From contig NZ_CP135439.1 of the NCBI RefSeq assembly GCF_032341995.1, positions 1,612,001 through 1,676,000 on the forward strand: a stretch of 64,000 nucleotides of DNA, given 5' to 3'. The translations under genes were made by a program, and so were the position numbers. Below are positions 1 through 8,127 of the stretch, piece after piece; position 1 is the stretch's first letter; each line of letters starts with the position of its first letter. This stretch comes from Domibacillus sp. DTU_2020_1001157_1_SI_ALB_TIR_016. GTDB lineage: Bacteria; Bacillota; Bacilli; Bacillales; Domibacillaceae. Below the pieces are notes generated by a model, which saw only the letters and a list, made by a program, of their open reading frames with translations, was not told where the DNA came from and did not search any database.

Positions 1-1
1 A

Positions 2-97
2 ACAAACTACGGGAAGCCTGGCACAAAATATGAAAAAATGGCGGAGTACCGCATGCTGAACCATGATCTGTATCCGGAGATGGTGGATAACCGGTAA
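2..97 (+). pseudogene. C-terminal end of an unidentified gene (cut by window edge)
   Basis: An open frame enters from the left edge and stops with TAA at 95-97; its last 31 residues begin [13 protein letters not shown] and end in PEMVDNR. I do not recognise the family. It is followed by an intrinsic terminator, as expected for a gene end. A closely related but shorter tail occurs again at 1787-1867, on the other side of the aminotransferase gene. Whether the upstream gene is intact cannot be seen from this window. Confidence 0.4.
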
Positions 98-164
98 GAG
101 GTGCAGGTATGAACGTGGTTACACAAAATTGGTTGAACTGTGACCGCGTATTACACGTAAAAAA

Positions 165-197
165 AGAGATGTCTCCATGTGGAGATGTCTTTTTTTA
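165..197 (+). terminator. Intrinsic terminator
   Basis: An inverted repeat centred on TCTCCA-tg-TGGAGA is followed by a run of T (190-197). It lies about 70 bp after the stop codon at 97 and would end that transcript. Confidence 0.6.
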
Positions 198-599
198 TAA
201 ACAAATATTTTTGTGAACAAGCTTTTACTAAGATACAGGGTAGTTTATACGGTTTCGGTTTTCGAAAAATCTTCTATTTTAGAAATTGATAAAATGGCAC
301 CACAGACTCGTGCCTTCCATTGTGATTTAATTTGACGTTTATTGTTTTAAACCAATAAATATAAAAATAATATAATAAGAAAAAACAAAAATGCTTTTGG
401 AGAGAGATGAAAAGAGTGTCGGAATGGTGCCAAGATCGAATTTATCCAAACAAAGCACAAGTGAAATCCATGTAGTCACTTTACGGAGATGAAAATGAAC
501 AAAACAAGATTTGTTTATGTTTAATATTTTTTTCACTCAAAGGGCTTATTTTTCTTCTTTTAAAATACAGAAAAATTTGGAAGCGAGTGAGTGGATTTT
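198..599. other. AT-rich intergenic stretch
   Basis: No convincing coding frame was found. The region is strongly AT-rich and presumably carries the promoter of the aminotransferase that follows; no single -35/-10 pair stands out enough to call. Confidence 0.4.
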
Positions 600-1766
600 A
601 TGAAAAATTTGTTCAATAAAGATGTGCAGTCACTCGGAATTTCTGGGATTATCAAAATGTCTGAAATAATCAAAACATATGATGGTGTCGTGGCATTAAC
701 AATAGGCGAACCTGATTTTCAAACGCCCTTTTTAATAAAAGAAGCAGGGAAGGCTGCCATAGACAACAATCGCACGTTTTATGCACCAACGGCGGGGGAA
801 CCCGCACTACGAAGGGCAGTGTCATCATTTATGGAACGGAGATACCATTTATCGTATAACCCCGACACTGAAATTATTGTCACGAATGGGACAACGGAAG
901 CCGTGTTTCTTACGTTGAAGACCCTTTTGTCGCCAGGGGATGAAGTGATCCTTGCAACACCCGCTTATCCAGGGTATGAGCCTGTTATAAAGTTGTGCGG
1001 CGGTGTGCTCGTGCCTATTGATGTTAGCGGTACTCGCTTTAAGTTAACAAAAGAACAACTGGAGCAAGCCATTACACCTAAAACAAAAGCCATCATTCTA
1101 ACGTTCCCCTCTAATCCAACAGGTGCCATCCTAACAAAAGATGAGTTAATGGATTTGGCGAAAGTCATCGAAAAACATAATGTTTTCGTCATTTCAGATG
1201 AATTGTACAGTGAATTGGTTTTTGATCAACCTCATCAATCCATCGCTTCATTTCCTTCTATAAGAGAAAAAGTGATTGTGATTAATGGCGTGTCCAAGTC
1301 TCATGCGATGACGGGATGGAGAATCGGATGTACGTTTGCGCCTTCTTATATCACCAATGAACTGTTTAAAGTTCATGAATACCTCAATACAAGTATTTCT
1401 TCTATCTCACAGGAAGCCGCTGCCTATGCCCTCAATCACGGAGAAAAAGAAGTGGAACAAATGAAATTCGAATATCAAAAACGGAGAGATTACTTGTGCA
1501 AGCGATTAAATGCTCTGGGATTCGATACAATTGTGCCTGATGGAACGTTTTATGCGTTTCCAAGTATAACAAGATTTCATCATGATTCGTATGCATTCAG
1601 CATGGAACTGTTAGAGCAAGCGAAAGTAGGTCTTCTGCCCAGTACCATTTTTACAAAAGGAGGATCGGACCGGCTGCGTATCTCCTTTGCTTATTCGATG
1701 GAAAAATTGAATGAAGCGATGAATAGAATCGAGCAATACTTAAAAACAAATAAAAAAGGCATTTAA
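600..1766 (+). CDS. PLP-dependent aminotransferase, class I/II
   Basis: A 388-residue fold-type I aminotransferase predicted to move an amino group between an amino acid and a 2-oxo acid using pyridoxal phosphate. Visible family features are an N-terminal TIGEPDF segment, the NGTTEAVF cofactor-phosphate region, the FPSNPTG motif, SDELYSELVF with the PLP-ring aspartate, and VSKSHAMTGWRIG carrying the Schiff-base lysine near residue 230. Length is normal for the family. The frame can also start at GTG 591; neither start has a strong ribosome-binding site. It stands alone, bracketed by two related gene tails (2-97 and 1787-1867), which suggests it was inserted into or duplicated with an older locus. 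Substrate cannot be deduced. Confidence 0.85.
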   Translation: MKNLFNKDVQSLGISGIIKMSEIIKTYDGVVALTIGEPDFQTPFLIKEAGKAAIDNNRTFYAPTAGEPALRRAVSSFMERRYHLSYNPDTEIIVTNGTTEAVFLTLKTLLSPGDEVILATPAYPGYEPVIKLCGGVLVPIDVSGTRFKLTKEQLEQAITPKTKAIILTFPSNPTGAILTKDELMDLAKVIEKHNVFVISDELYSELVFDQPHQSIASFPSIREKVIVINGVSKSHAMTGWRIGCTFAPSYITNELFKVHEYLNTSISSISQEAAAYALNHGEKEVEQMKFEYQKRRDYLCKRLNALGFDTIVPDGTFYAFPSITRFHHDSYAFSMELLEQAKVGLLPSTIFTKGGSDRLRISFAYSMEKLNEAMNRIEQYLKTNKKGI

Positions 1767-1786
1767 CAGGATTCATTCACCCGTAC

Positions 1787-1867
1787 ACGAACTACGGGAA
1801 GCCTGGCACGAAATACGGGAATGAACCTGACCTGTTTCCAGAGACGTTGGATAGCCGGCAAGGATAA
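1787..1867 (+). pseudogene. Gene tail related to the one at the left edge
   Basis: Twenty-six residues starting [13 protein letters not shown] and ending SRQG, stop TAA at 1865-1867. It shares the first ten residues with the tail at 2-97 and then a similar acidic/aromatic end (DLFPETLD against DLYPEMVD). No start codon or body of the gene is present, so this is a remnant. Confidence 0.45.
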
Positions 1868-1962
1868 AGGGAAGAGTGCGGGCGCGCGAAAATTGGATGA
1901 AATGTGGCCAAATGTGTGACCAGGAAAACGAAAAATATTGCAGGGTGCGATCACAGTAATTT

Positions 1963-2095
1963 GCGTGAAAGAGGTGTTTAATAAGGCATCTCTTTTTTTC
2001 TGGTTGCTATGCGCCTTACAGCCGCAAAAAAAGTTTGACGATGGCTCGATTATATTAAGAAGCAACTATAAAAGCCGGTTGACGTTCATAGACTG
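1963..2095. repeat. Dispersed repeat, copy 1 (with terminator)
   Basis: Begins with a terminator-like hairpin (AGAGGTG ... GGCATCTCT plus T run, about 1967-1993), followed by a conserved TATGCGCCTTACAGCCGCA block (near 2008-2026) and a weaker AAGCCGGTT-ACGTT block near 2073. The same order recurs at 10972-11215 behind the exonuclease gene. The two loci look like diverged duplicates. Confidence 0.5.
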
Positions 2096-2279
2096 CAGTG
2101 TGTGCGTGGATATTGTGCTTTGCCATGCCTTTCATTTCACCGCAGATTTAAAAGAATTTGTTCGGGAGGCAGCCAGGCGTTCATCATCCGTTTATTTGGC
2201 TTGTTTATGGCTCATATAACTGCCCAGCTGTAGAATTGGAACGAATCTTACAGCTCGTACAATCTATAAGAGAAACGAT

Positions 2280-2423
2280 ATGAACGATGCCATAAATAAA
2301 TTGTCAAAGGCCAAAGGACAAGGTTTCAAAACTATGTTTGTTAAGTATGCGTTTGAGAAGGGAATGCGTGAGGAATACGGCTGGGATCCGGATAAAGACC
2401 AGTACGACTGGCCGAATGCATAA
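2280..2423 (+). CDS. Small hypothetical protein (47 aa)
   Basis: An ATG-initiated frame of 47 residues, MNDAINKLSKAKG to QYDWPNA, mixed charge and aromatic-rich at the end. The reading frame is open a further 20 codons upstream without a start, so this may be the C-terminal part of a decayed gene. A GAGCGGTC/GACCGCTT hairpin follows directly after the stop codon (about 2429-2451). It sits among phage-like remnants; no function can be assigned. The ribosome-binding site is weak. Confidence 0.35.
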   Translation: MNDAINKLSKAKGQGFKTMFVKYAFEKGMREEYGWDPDKDQYDWPNA

Positions 2424-2534
2424 AAAAGAGCGGTCTAGTGAGGTGACCGCTTGAATCGCAATTGGAGATACATTTATCGTATGCTTTATATTAAAACCGT
2501 TGAGGGCGGCTGCCACAGTGTTCAGCAATCCATT

Positions 2535-2660
2535 ATAAAAAAGGCCGCGGAAAGCTCCGCAGCAAAAAGCAGGTGAGTAATGAAAAGTAGGTGGTTCCGA
2601 AACCATGCTTACCATTACCCGCTCCATAGAATAGTAAACAGCAAAGAGGAATTAATTTAC
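2535..2660. repeat. Hairpin-cassette repeat, copy 1 left part
   Basis: A GCGGA/TCCGC hairpin preceded by a run of A (about 2536-2565), followed by a 90-bp block (GTAGGTGGT ... CTTACC.TTACCCGCTC ... AACAGCAA). Hairpin and block recur together at 18758-18872. On the minus strand the hairpin is followed by T, so it could act as a minus-strand terminator. Confidence 0.5.
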
Positions 2661-2663
2661 ATT

Positions 2664-2986
2664 ATGAGAATTTACCAGCTTTATCATATTATGAACGGCG
2701 GAAAGCCGTACACTACATATGTCGGTACAGATCGGGAAGAAGCATTCAATAGTGGCGGCAATAACGCTTGTATTCGTGTCTGGGTCAACGGCAAAACGGC
2801 AACTATATCGAGGGCTATTCGCATGAAAGCGGTGAAGGGGCGCTGGAATACGATAGAACGAAGAAACGCAAGGAATACGATGAACGTTTGAAAGAAGACG
2901 GAGAAAAGACGCAGCAACGACTTGAGAACATTCGGGAAGCAATCGCTAACTATAAGCAAATGTTTGCCGTCTTGGAGGCGGAATAA
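2664..2986 (+). pseudogene. Small gene broken by an 8-bp tandem duplication
   Basis: The frame starts at ATG 2664 (MRIYQLYHIMNGGKPYTTYV) and is interrupted at 2787-2802, where the octamer AACGGCAA is present twice in tandem. Removing one copy restores one continuous frame reading VWVNG-NYIEGYSHESGEG and ending in a charged, coiled-coil-like tail (KQMFAVLEAE, stop 2984-2986), about 104 residues in total. Family not recognised; size and context resemble small phage genes. The flanks of this gene are found joined without it near 18.87 kb. Confidence 0.65.
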
Positions 2987-3040
2987 CGCTGCGACGGGCG
3001 CTACACATAAAAAAAGCTACGGAAGCTCCGCAGCGACAAA
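2987..3040. repeat. Hairpin-cassette repeat, copy 1 right part
   Basis: Contains CGCTGCGACGGGCGCTACAC followed by an A run and a CTACGGAAGCTCCG hairpin. Matching blocks occur at 18888-18945 and, for the hairpin, 19010-19045. Confidence 0.5.
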
Positions 3041-3094
3041 AGCGCCATTTTAAGCGATTGAGAACTCCGGGGAGTCGCTGAAATGGCGTTGGAT
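3041..3094 (-). terminator. Terminator of the YjcZ-type gene
   Basis: Read on the minus strand, CGCCATTT and AGCGACT pair with AATCGCT and AAATGGCG around a GC-rich loop, then CTTTTG. It lies directly downstream of the stop codon at 3103. Confidence 0.6.
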
Positions 3095-3102
3095 CATTTA
3101 AA

Positions 3103-3267
3103 TTAGCACTCGTAACCGCGTTTGAATGAAGCGCCAATAATGATAAGGAGAATGAACAATACTACAATTAGCGCAAAGCCGCCGCCGTTGCCACCGTTAG
3201 AACCGCCACAGCACTCATATCCACCGTAGCCGCCGTAGCCGCCGCCGTAACCGCCGAAGAAACCCAT
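3103..3267 (-). CDS. YjcZ family small membrane protein (54 aa)
   Basis: A 54-residue protein: a glycine/tyrosine-rich head (MGFFGGYGGGYGGYGGY), two cysteine-containing positions, then a single hydrophobic segment FALIVVLFILLIIIGASF near residues 31-48. This is the classic architecture of the YjcZ family of small sporulation-associated proteins found in Bacillus, usually in several copies. A good ribosome-binding site (AGAGGTGAAATAGT) precedes ATG 3267. It is too short for ordinary gene-length cut-offs. The exact role is unknown; membrane insertion is inferred from the hydrophobic stretch. Confidence 0.85.
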   Translation of the reverse strand: MGFFGGYGGGYGGYGGYECCGGSNGGNGGGFALIVVLFILLIIIGASFKRGYEC

Positions 3268-3781
3268 ACTATTTCACCTCTTTTACAGAAAAGTAGCGAA
3301 GCAATTATATAAATCAATTTCACTGAATTAATCTATAATAATTGAATCTATGTTATAAGGTATGAACAGATATACGTATTGGATTGAGCGGTTGTCTCCT
3401 CTGATAATCTTTTTCTATTAGTTTCTCAACATGCTTTATTTATTCAATTTGATTGCTCGACAGGAGATGTTTTACATAATCTTGATGTAAACCGGATAAA
3501 CATAAGGTTCTTTTGGTTCTTTAATCACTTTCTATGAAATGAACGGGAAGAAGTAGAAGAATTGCTTGAAGAACTATATGAAAAGCTTGATCAGTATGAC
3601 GAATTTCATTTAAAAATAAGCAGTTTGTGATTTAAACGGAGACCTGTAAATTTCTTGTATTTGCAATTAGGCGGAGTCAAAAGAATGGTCTTTTCCTGAA
3701 GGTTCAACAAGGCATCATTAGTACAAACACATGCCTTGTTGGGTTGATAGTCAGCAGCTATTCATTTTATCGGGCACTTAC
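3268..3781. other. Intergenic region with gene relic and large hairpin
   Basis: No intact gene. Positions 3538-3630 encode an open, highly charged tail (EEVEELLEELYEKLDQYDEF) with a stop just upstream and no start, probably a relic. Positions 3699-3741 form an inverted repeat (CAACAAGGCAT ... ATGCCTTGTTG) without a T run on either strand; it lies downstream of the purF-like gene. Confidence 0.4.
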
Positions 3782-5161
3782 TCACTTCAAGTATAAATTG
3801 GTCGGATAAGCCCCGCTGAAACAAGCTATACAACGATTGCTGGTTTCTGCCAGGTTCACATCCACTGCTTTTAACAAACCTTCCGTACTTAAAAAAGCTA
3901 AAGTATCCGCTCCAATCGCTTCGCCCATTGCTTCCTCATGCTCTAGTCTATTGGCAAATAACTCCTCTTTTGTCGGCATATCAACTCCATAAAAACAAGG
4001 ATTGCGAACCATCGGTGAACTAATGCGTACATGAACTTCTTTGGCTCCAGCTTGCCGAATCAACTGGACAATTCGTTTACTGGTTGTTCCTCTTACAATC
4101 GAATCATCCACAAGCACCACTCTTTTTCCTTCAAGAATTTCTTGAACGGCACTCAGTTTAAGGCGAACAGCCAATTCCCGCAATTCCTGGGTAGGCTCTA
4201 TAAATGAACGGCCGACATATGGATTTTTGATCAGACCCATCTCATAAGGGACCCCTAATTCTTGGGCGAAACCAATAGCTGCCGGTATGCTAGAATCGGG
4301 AACAGCGACTACCACGTCTGCTTGTATAGGATGTTCCTTTGCTAAAATTTTCCCTAATTCTTTTCGGATTGACAAAATGCTTCTTCCATGTATAACACTA
4401 TCAGGCCGGGCAAAATAAACAAACTCAAAAGAACAAAGAGATAACTCACTTTTCGGAGCGAATCGTCCGGTTCGAACGCCATTTTCGTCAATAAGAAGCC
4501 ATTCTCCCGGCTCCACGTCCCGCCAGAACTCAGCATTAACAGCATTTAAAGCACATGTTTCTGAAGCAGCAATGACCGCTTCACCGATCCTTCCAAGGCT
4601 GAGAGGGCGCAATCCATGACGATCCAGCGCAATGAGCATCTGTTTTTCTGTCATAATAAGCAAAGCGAAAGACCCATCGATTCGTGTAAGAATATCAGGA
4701 GCTGCCTCCTCAAACCCGTTTTTACTGGAACGGGCAATAAGGTGGGCGATGATTTCTGTATCAGTTGTTGTTTGAAAGATGCTTCCCTGCTGCTGCAACA
4801 CATTTCGTTCTATCCTTGCATTTACCAAATTGCCGTTATGAGCCACAGCCAGATCGCCTCCGCTATATTTAAAAACGAGAGGCTGTGCGTTTTGCAGTAA
4901 GCTTTCCCCAGAGGTTGAATAACGAACGTGGCCAATAGCCATATTCCCGCTCATCCCATCGAGAATATCACGCGAAAACACCTGGGTAACCAATCCCATC
5001 CCGCGGTGGTGTTTAAAAGTCTTGCCATCGCTAACCACGATTCCTGCACTCTCCTGGCCCCGGTGCTGAAGGGCGTGAAGTCCGTAATATGTTAAATCGG
5101 CTGCTTTAGGGTGATTGAACACGCCAAATACCCCGCATTTTTCCTTCATTTCTGAAGCCAT
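3782..5161 (-). CDS. purF: Amidophosphoribosyltransferase (PurF type)
   Basis: 459 residues; transfers the glutamine amide nitrogen to PRPP, the first committed step of purine synthesis. The N-terminal nucleophile Cys9 follows a short propeptide (MASEMKEK|CGVFGVF) that should be cleaved. The glutaminase domain shows LQHRGQESAG, IGHVRYST and HNGNLVN. The PRPP loop is VVLVDDSIVRGTTS. Cysteines in SLCSFE, NPCFYG and RCIACFSG match the 4Fe-4S ligands of the Bacillus enzyme. The C-terminus is a little shorter than B. subtilis PurF. It starts at ATG 5161 after GAGGGGACAAGA. It stands alone rather than inside a pur operon, so it may be a second copy. Confidence 0.9.
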   Translation of the reverse strand: MASEMKEKCGVFGVFNHPKAADLTYYGLHALQHRGQESAGIVVSDGKTFKHHRGMGLVTQVFSRDILDGMSGNMAIGHVRYSTSGESLLQNAQPLVFKYSGGDLAVAHNGNLVNARIERNVLQQQGSIFQTTTDTEIIAHLIARSSKNGFEEAAPDILTRIDGSFALLIMTEKQMLIALDRHGLRPLSLGRIGEAVIAASETCALNAVNAEFWRDVEPGEWLLIDENGVRTGRFAPKSELSLCSFEFVYFARPDSVIHGRSILSIRKELGKILAKEHPIQADVVVAVPDSSIPAAIGFAQELGVPYEMGLIKNPYVGRSFIEPTQELRELAVRLKLSAVQEILEGKRVVLVDDSIVRGTTSKRIVQLIRQAGAKEVHVRISSPMVRNPCFYGVDMPTKEELFANRLEHEEAMGEAIGADTLAFLSTEGLLKAVDVNLAETSNRCIACFSGAYPTNLYLK

Positions 5162-5555
5162 TCTTGTCCCCTCCTGTTTATACCATCTCTTCTATTCTCT
5201 ACTGAAAGACCATTTTTATTCTTGTGTAACCTGCTGTGTATCGCGCTCTGGTTCTGGTTGAACAGCTCGCTTTCTTTATCTCTAACGTTTAGATATGGGT
5301 TACTCGGACTGTTTTTATCTCGAGGAGGAGGGGGGGTTTTCATTAGATGCAGGGATAAGGGAACTATGTACCAGTGTCGGCAGCTGGAGTTAAAAGCATC
5401 TTTCTCCTGCTGCCATTAAAAAAATAAACGAAGAGGTAGAGAATAGGGAAGGATTGATTTAGAAAGGAAAAGTGAGCTGTTTCAAAGGAATTATTCAAAA
5501 AGGACGCCTATAAGTTGAATAAAGAGGCAACTGCTCTAATCATTGAGTTGAGACG
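5162..5555. other. Divergent intergenic region
   Basis: Lies between the divergently read purF-type gene and the membrane protein. It should contain both promoters. No purine riboswitch consensus or other structured leader was recognised here. Confidence 0.4.
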
Positions 5556-6161
5556 ATGTCTATTGAGCATACTAAGAAAAACTTTTTAGATGGTGATGGC
5601 TTGAAAAAGAAAGTTATTTTGTTTCTAAGTATCACATTTGCTGTCCTAGTAACAGTAGTGGTGATTCGAGACATGTTAAATGGAAATTTCTCTACCTGGC
5701 CGGCCGGACTTGGTATGATTTTTTGCAGTGCGCTGCCTATTTTCCTTTTATTTTTAAAAAAGCATCCTTTTAACCTGCCTTTGATTATCAGCTACTATCT
5801 TTTCTTATTTTTTACGCTTTTTTTGGGAGCCGTCCTAAAATTTTATGATCGCTTTTTATGGTGGGATACAATGCTTCATTTCTTTGGAGGTTCCTTTTCA
5901 GGCTTCATTGGCACAGCGATTTACAATTTTCTTCTGCCAAAGAGGTTACAAAGAGGAGTTTCGCGATGGATGATCTTTTTGTTTGCTTTATCATTTTCAG
6001 TAACGATCAGTGTTCTGTGGGAAAGCGCTGAGTTTGCCGGGACTGTTATAGGTTTTTTGCAAGGAGAAAGCAATAAGGATACGATGAAAGATATGATGGC
6101 TGCTTTAACGGGAGCACTAATCGTAGCTAGATATGCAGGGCTTAGAAAAAAGTCCAGCTGA
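5556..6161 (+). CDS. Integral membrane protein, DUF2238/YjdF-like
   Basis: 201 residues with about five or six hydrophobic helices. Polar residues are concentrated in FLWWDTMLHFFGG, VLWESAEFAG and DTMKDMMAALTGALI; this D..LHF..G / WE..E / D...DM....GA pattern recalls the DUF2238 (YjdF) family of predicted membrane proteins, whose function is not established. The start ATG 5556 has only a weak ribosome-binding site. No partner gene is adjacent. Confidence 0.65.
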   Translation: MSIEHTKKNFLDGDGLKKKVILFLSITFAVLVTVVVIRDMLNGNFSTWPAGLGMIFCSALPIFLLFLKKHPFNLPLIISYYLFLFFTLFLGAVLKFYDRFLWWDTMLHFFGGSFSGFIGTAIYNFLLPKRLQRGVSRWMIFLFALSFSVTISVLWESAEFAGTVIGFLQGESNKDTMKDMMAALTGALIVARYAGLRKKSS

Positions 6162-6312
6162 AACAAATAAGTTTTGTTTTGCGAAAATGTGAGTTTGACA
6201 TTATGGATATAAAAACTACTCAGCAGAGAAGGCGTAAGGAGAACCAAAGGTAATGGCAGACTTACCTTAAATCCACAGATAATGATAAGCGTTATCCTAA
6301 CTTGGCGATTGG

Positions 6313-6465
6313 ATGGCAGTAAGAAGCGAAAAAGTGATGGGGCTTTGTACAAAAAAGCAGCCAGGCTTACACCTGATTGCAGTAGAGTGTGTCATCTGTG
6401 AGTGCGGGTTCAGAGCTGACAACGACATTATGAGCTATTTGAAAAGAATTATACAATTTGATTAA
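6313..6465 (+). CDS. Possible cysteine-rich small protein (50 aa)
   Basis: A 50-residue ATG frame, MAVRSEKVMGLCTKKQ to YLKRIIQFD, with four cysteines, three of them in VECVICECG, suggestive of a metal-binding knuckle. A CCCAG/CTGGG hairpin follows the stop immediately. The ribosome-binding site is poor and codon quality cannot be tested here, so this may be a chance frame or a relic of a small phage-type gene. Confidence 0.35.
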   Translation: MAVRSEKVMGLCTKKQPGLHLIAVECVICECGFRADNDIMSYLKRIIQFD

Positions 6466-6490
6466 AAAAATCCCAGATAGCATACCTGGG
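6463..6490 (-). terminator. Hairpin with minus-strand T run
   Basis: CCCAGATAG-CATACCTGGG hairpin; on the minus strand it is followed by seven T. It could be a second stop for transcription coming from the Spo0E-like gene. Confidence 0.4.
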
Positions 6491-6591
6491 CTAAGTTTGA
6501 ACCTGACGAACAGAAGCGTCTGCTTTAAATCAGCATTAATAAAAATCTATTCCATTCTAAAAGGTAATATATGTGAGAATAAGTCAAAAAC

Positions 6592-6621
6592 AAAAAGCAG
6601 CCAGGCTCTCTTACCTGGCTG
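6592..6621 (-). terminator. Terminator of the Spo0E-like gene
   Basis: Minus-strand CAGCCAGG ... CCTGGCTG hairpin followed by TTTTTG, about 90 bp downstream of the stop codon of the 6712-6891 gene. A degenerate second copy of its arm is at 6350-6382. Confidence 0.55.
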
Positions 6622-6711
6622 TAGAAATAGTTGCTAAGGATTGAATTGTGAAGCTAACAGTGTTAGTATGGCCCGTCTGATGAAACTTTAAAAGCCGAAA
6701 GGAGATCCCGG

Positions 6712-6891
6712 CTAAAAATTTACTTGTCTATTTTGAAGTTGATATTGAAGAATCAGCTCATCTAACTGTTCACTATACCGCAATGTTTCAGGGCTATTAA
6801 GACCATGTTGCAGCCCAGCAGTAATCATACGTTGTCGAAGGTTATTAATGCGGGCAAGCAAGTCACAAAGTGCTCCTTGGCTGTAGGTCAT
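6712..6891 (-). CDS. Spo0E-like aspartyl-phosphate phosphatase
   Basis: 59 residues when started at ATG 6891, which has the ribosome-binding site AGGAGTGACGTT; a longer 66-residue frame would place the site inside the gene. The protein is two helices with the family signature SEQLDELI near residues 40-47 (SxxLD). Spo0E-type proteins dephosphorylate Spo0A-P and thereby hold back sporulation. It is transcribed alone with its own terminator. Confidence 0.8.
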   Translation of the reverse strand: MTYSQGALCDLLARINNLRQRMITAGLQHGLNSPETLRYSEQLDELILQYQLQNRQVNF

Positions 6892-7074
6892 AACGTCACT
6901 CCTATATTGCAATTAACATATAAGGTAAATTATAGAATAATCATCTCAAGATTGAAACAATTTGTCTCCAAAAGAAAAAGCCGAGAAAAAGTCTCCGGCT
7001 TTTAAAATATTACCTGCACTTCTATTTAACAGACAGGGGCGTCTGGGGGTAAAAAAACAAACAGGGATTTAAAA

Positions 7075-7224
7075 ATGACATCAGAGATGGACCTTATGGA
7101 AAGTGCAGCATATATCGTGAAAGATGGAGTCTTGAAAAAGCTGCTTAATCCGGAAAGTAGACCTGGTAAGCAGATTATCAGTTGGCAAGGGAACAAACCT
7201 TTAAAGACCGACATTAAGCTTTAA
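7075..7224 (+). CDS. Small protein, DUF3954-like (49 aa)
   Basis: A 49-residue protein, MTSEMDLMESAAYIVKDGVL then GKQIISWQGNKP. The 'D(L)..AYIVKDG ... GKQ.I.WQ.GKP' layout matches what I remember of DUF3954, a short family found in Bacillus phages and prophages. An ACAGGGAT ribosome-binding site precedes the ATG. It is isolated, consistent with a prophage leftover. No function is known. Confidence 0.5.
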   Translation: MTSEMDLMESAAYIVKDGVLKKLLNPESRPGKQIISWQGNKPLKTDIKL

Positions 7225-7256
7225 TTTATAGATGACCGAAAAGATGGGCTTAGGAG

Positions 7257-7376
7257 TTAGTTAATGGGAAAGCCATTTAGTCTACTGAGAAGCCAGTAAT
7301 ATACAATTAAAACAGTAATGACTACAATACCGGCGATGGCATTAAAGAGCTTTTCATTCAACGGTTTCTTTGACAT
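7257..7376 (-). CDS. Single-pass small membrane protein (39 aa)
   Basis: 39 residues: a short basic N-terminus (MSKKPLNEK), one hydrophobic helix AIAGIVVITVLIVYYWLL at about residues 13-30, and a short tail. A very strong ribosome-binding site AATAAGGAGGAAACTTC supports translation from ATG 7376. No family recognised. It converges with the 49-aa gene. Confidence 0.6.
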   Translation of the reverse strand: MSKKPLNEKLFNAIAGIVVITVLIVYYWLLSRLNGFPIN

Positions 7377-7698
7377 GAAGTTTCCTCCTTATTAATTTCG
7401 TATAGTTTTTCCAAATGCTTAGAATTAATGTGAAGAAATGTCATGACGATAACTCCTTTATTTGGAAGTGAACAAACAAGGTTAACTTAGCAAATAGGAC
7501 ACCCAAACTTATGGCTTAAAATCATATCGAGTGATGTAATGATTGAGTATCTGCCACCGATCATTTGTATTTTATCTAGAGATATATCTAATATTTTACG
7601 GTTGGAAAGGAGACAGTAAAGCATGTACCTTTACCTGGCCGGATTTTGGCATGCATACTCCTGTTCGATTCCTTTAATTAAGTATAGAAGTGCACTCA
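7377..7698. other. Intergenic stretch
   Basis: No coding frame with a ribosome-binding site was seen. The promoter of the 39-aa minus-strand gene should be here. Confidence 0.35.
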
Positions 7699-7896
7699 GA
7701 AGCCCTCCTTTGATGAGGGCTTGAGAGTGTAGACAAAGTAAGAAAGCAGGCTGATTGAAAACGTCTGTCTTTCCAGGAACGCCGCCGGCTGGGAGGCGGA
7801 GTGACCTTTTCTCGGGTCATGAGCATTCACAGCCGGCAAGTGACGCCGAAAGCGGGCGTTTGTCAACAGCCTGAAGCCCTCCTTTGATGAGGGCTT
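7699..7896 (-). mobile_element. Terminator-nested 150-bp element, copy D
   Basis: Element at about 7723-7872, oriented on the minus strand, flanked by two identical 24-bp copies of a hairpin (GAAGCCCTC ... GAGGGCTT; 7699-7722 and 7873-7896). It has terminal inverted sequences TGTAGACAAA/TTTGTCAACA (9 of 10) and internal pairs AACGCC/GGCGTT, GCCGGCTG/CAGCCGGC, TGACC/GGTCA. It contains no gene. It lies directly downstream of the gerAB pair, so the right-hand hairpin remains their terminator. Confidence 0.75.
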
Positions 7897-7962
7897 CTGA
7901 ATGCGAGATGTCTTATTTGTAGTGATTTTTAGGCGTCTGGAAATACTCTTCGTACCGCATCA

Positions 7963-8127
7963 CTAAAATTCATCAAAGAATCCTTCGACAAGCTCGCCCG
8001 CCTCGATCCGGTCTGCATATTCCTTCATGTGTTTGTTATATATACAGTTGCATTTGCCATAGAAAACCTCCGTAACTTTGGTCTGTACAGCAACAATCGA
8101 AAACACGGCAGTCCACCATTCTCTCAT
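7963..8127 (-). CDS. 54-aa protein translationally coupled to gerAB
   Basis: Starts at ATG 8127, overlapping the gerAB stop codon in ATGA, and runs 54 residues to TAG 7963. It begins MREWWTAVFSIVAVQTKV, has KCNC in the middle and ends with an acidic stretch (IEAGELVEGFFDEF). The overlap indicates coupled translation with the germination permease. It is short enough to be missed by length cut-offs. No family recognised; a role beside the permease is inference only. Confidence 0.6.
   Translation of the reverse strand: MREWWTAVFSIVAVQTKVTEVFYGKCNCIYNKHMKEYADRIEAGELVEGFFDEF

Noticed and set aside
2580..2663. Earlier start of the frame at 2580 for the 2664-2986 gene
   Set aside because: It covers the repeat block shared with 18.8 kb, which lies outside the gene in that copy.
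7723..7872. Group II intron or CRISPR-type explanation for the 150-bp element
   Set aside because: No domain V-like end, no reverse transcriptase, no regular spacer array; and an intron would not duplicate its target hairpin.
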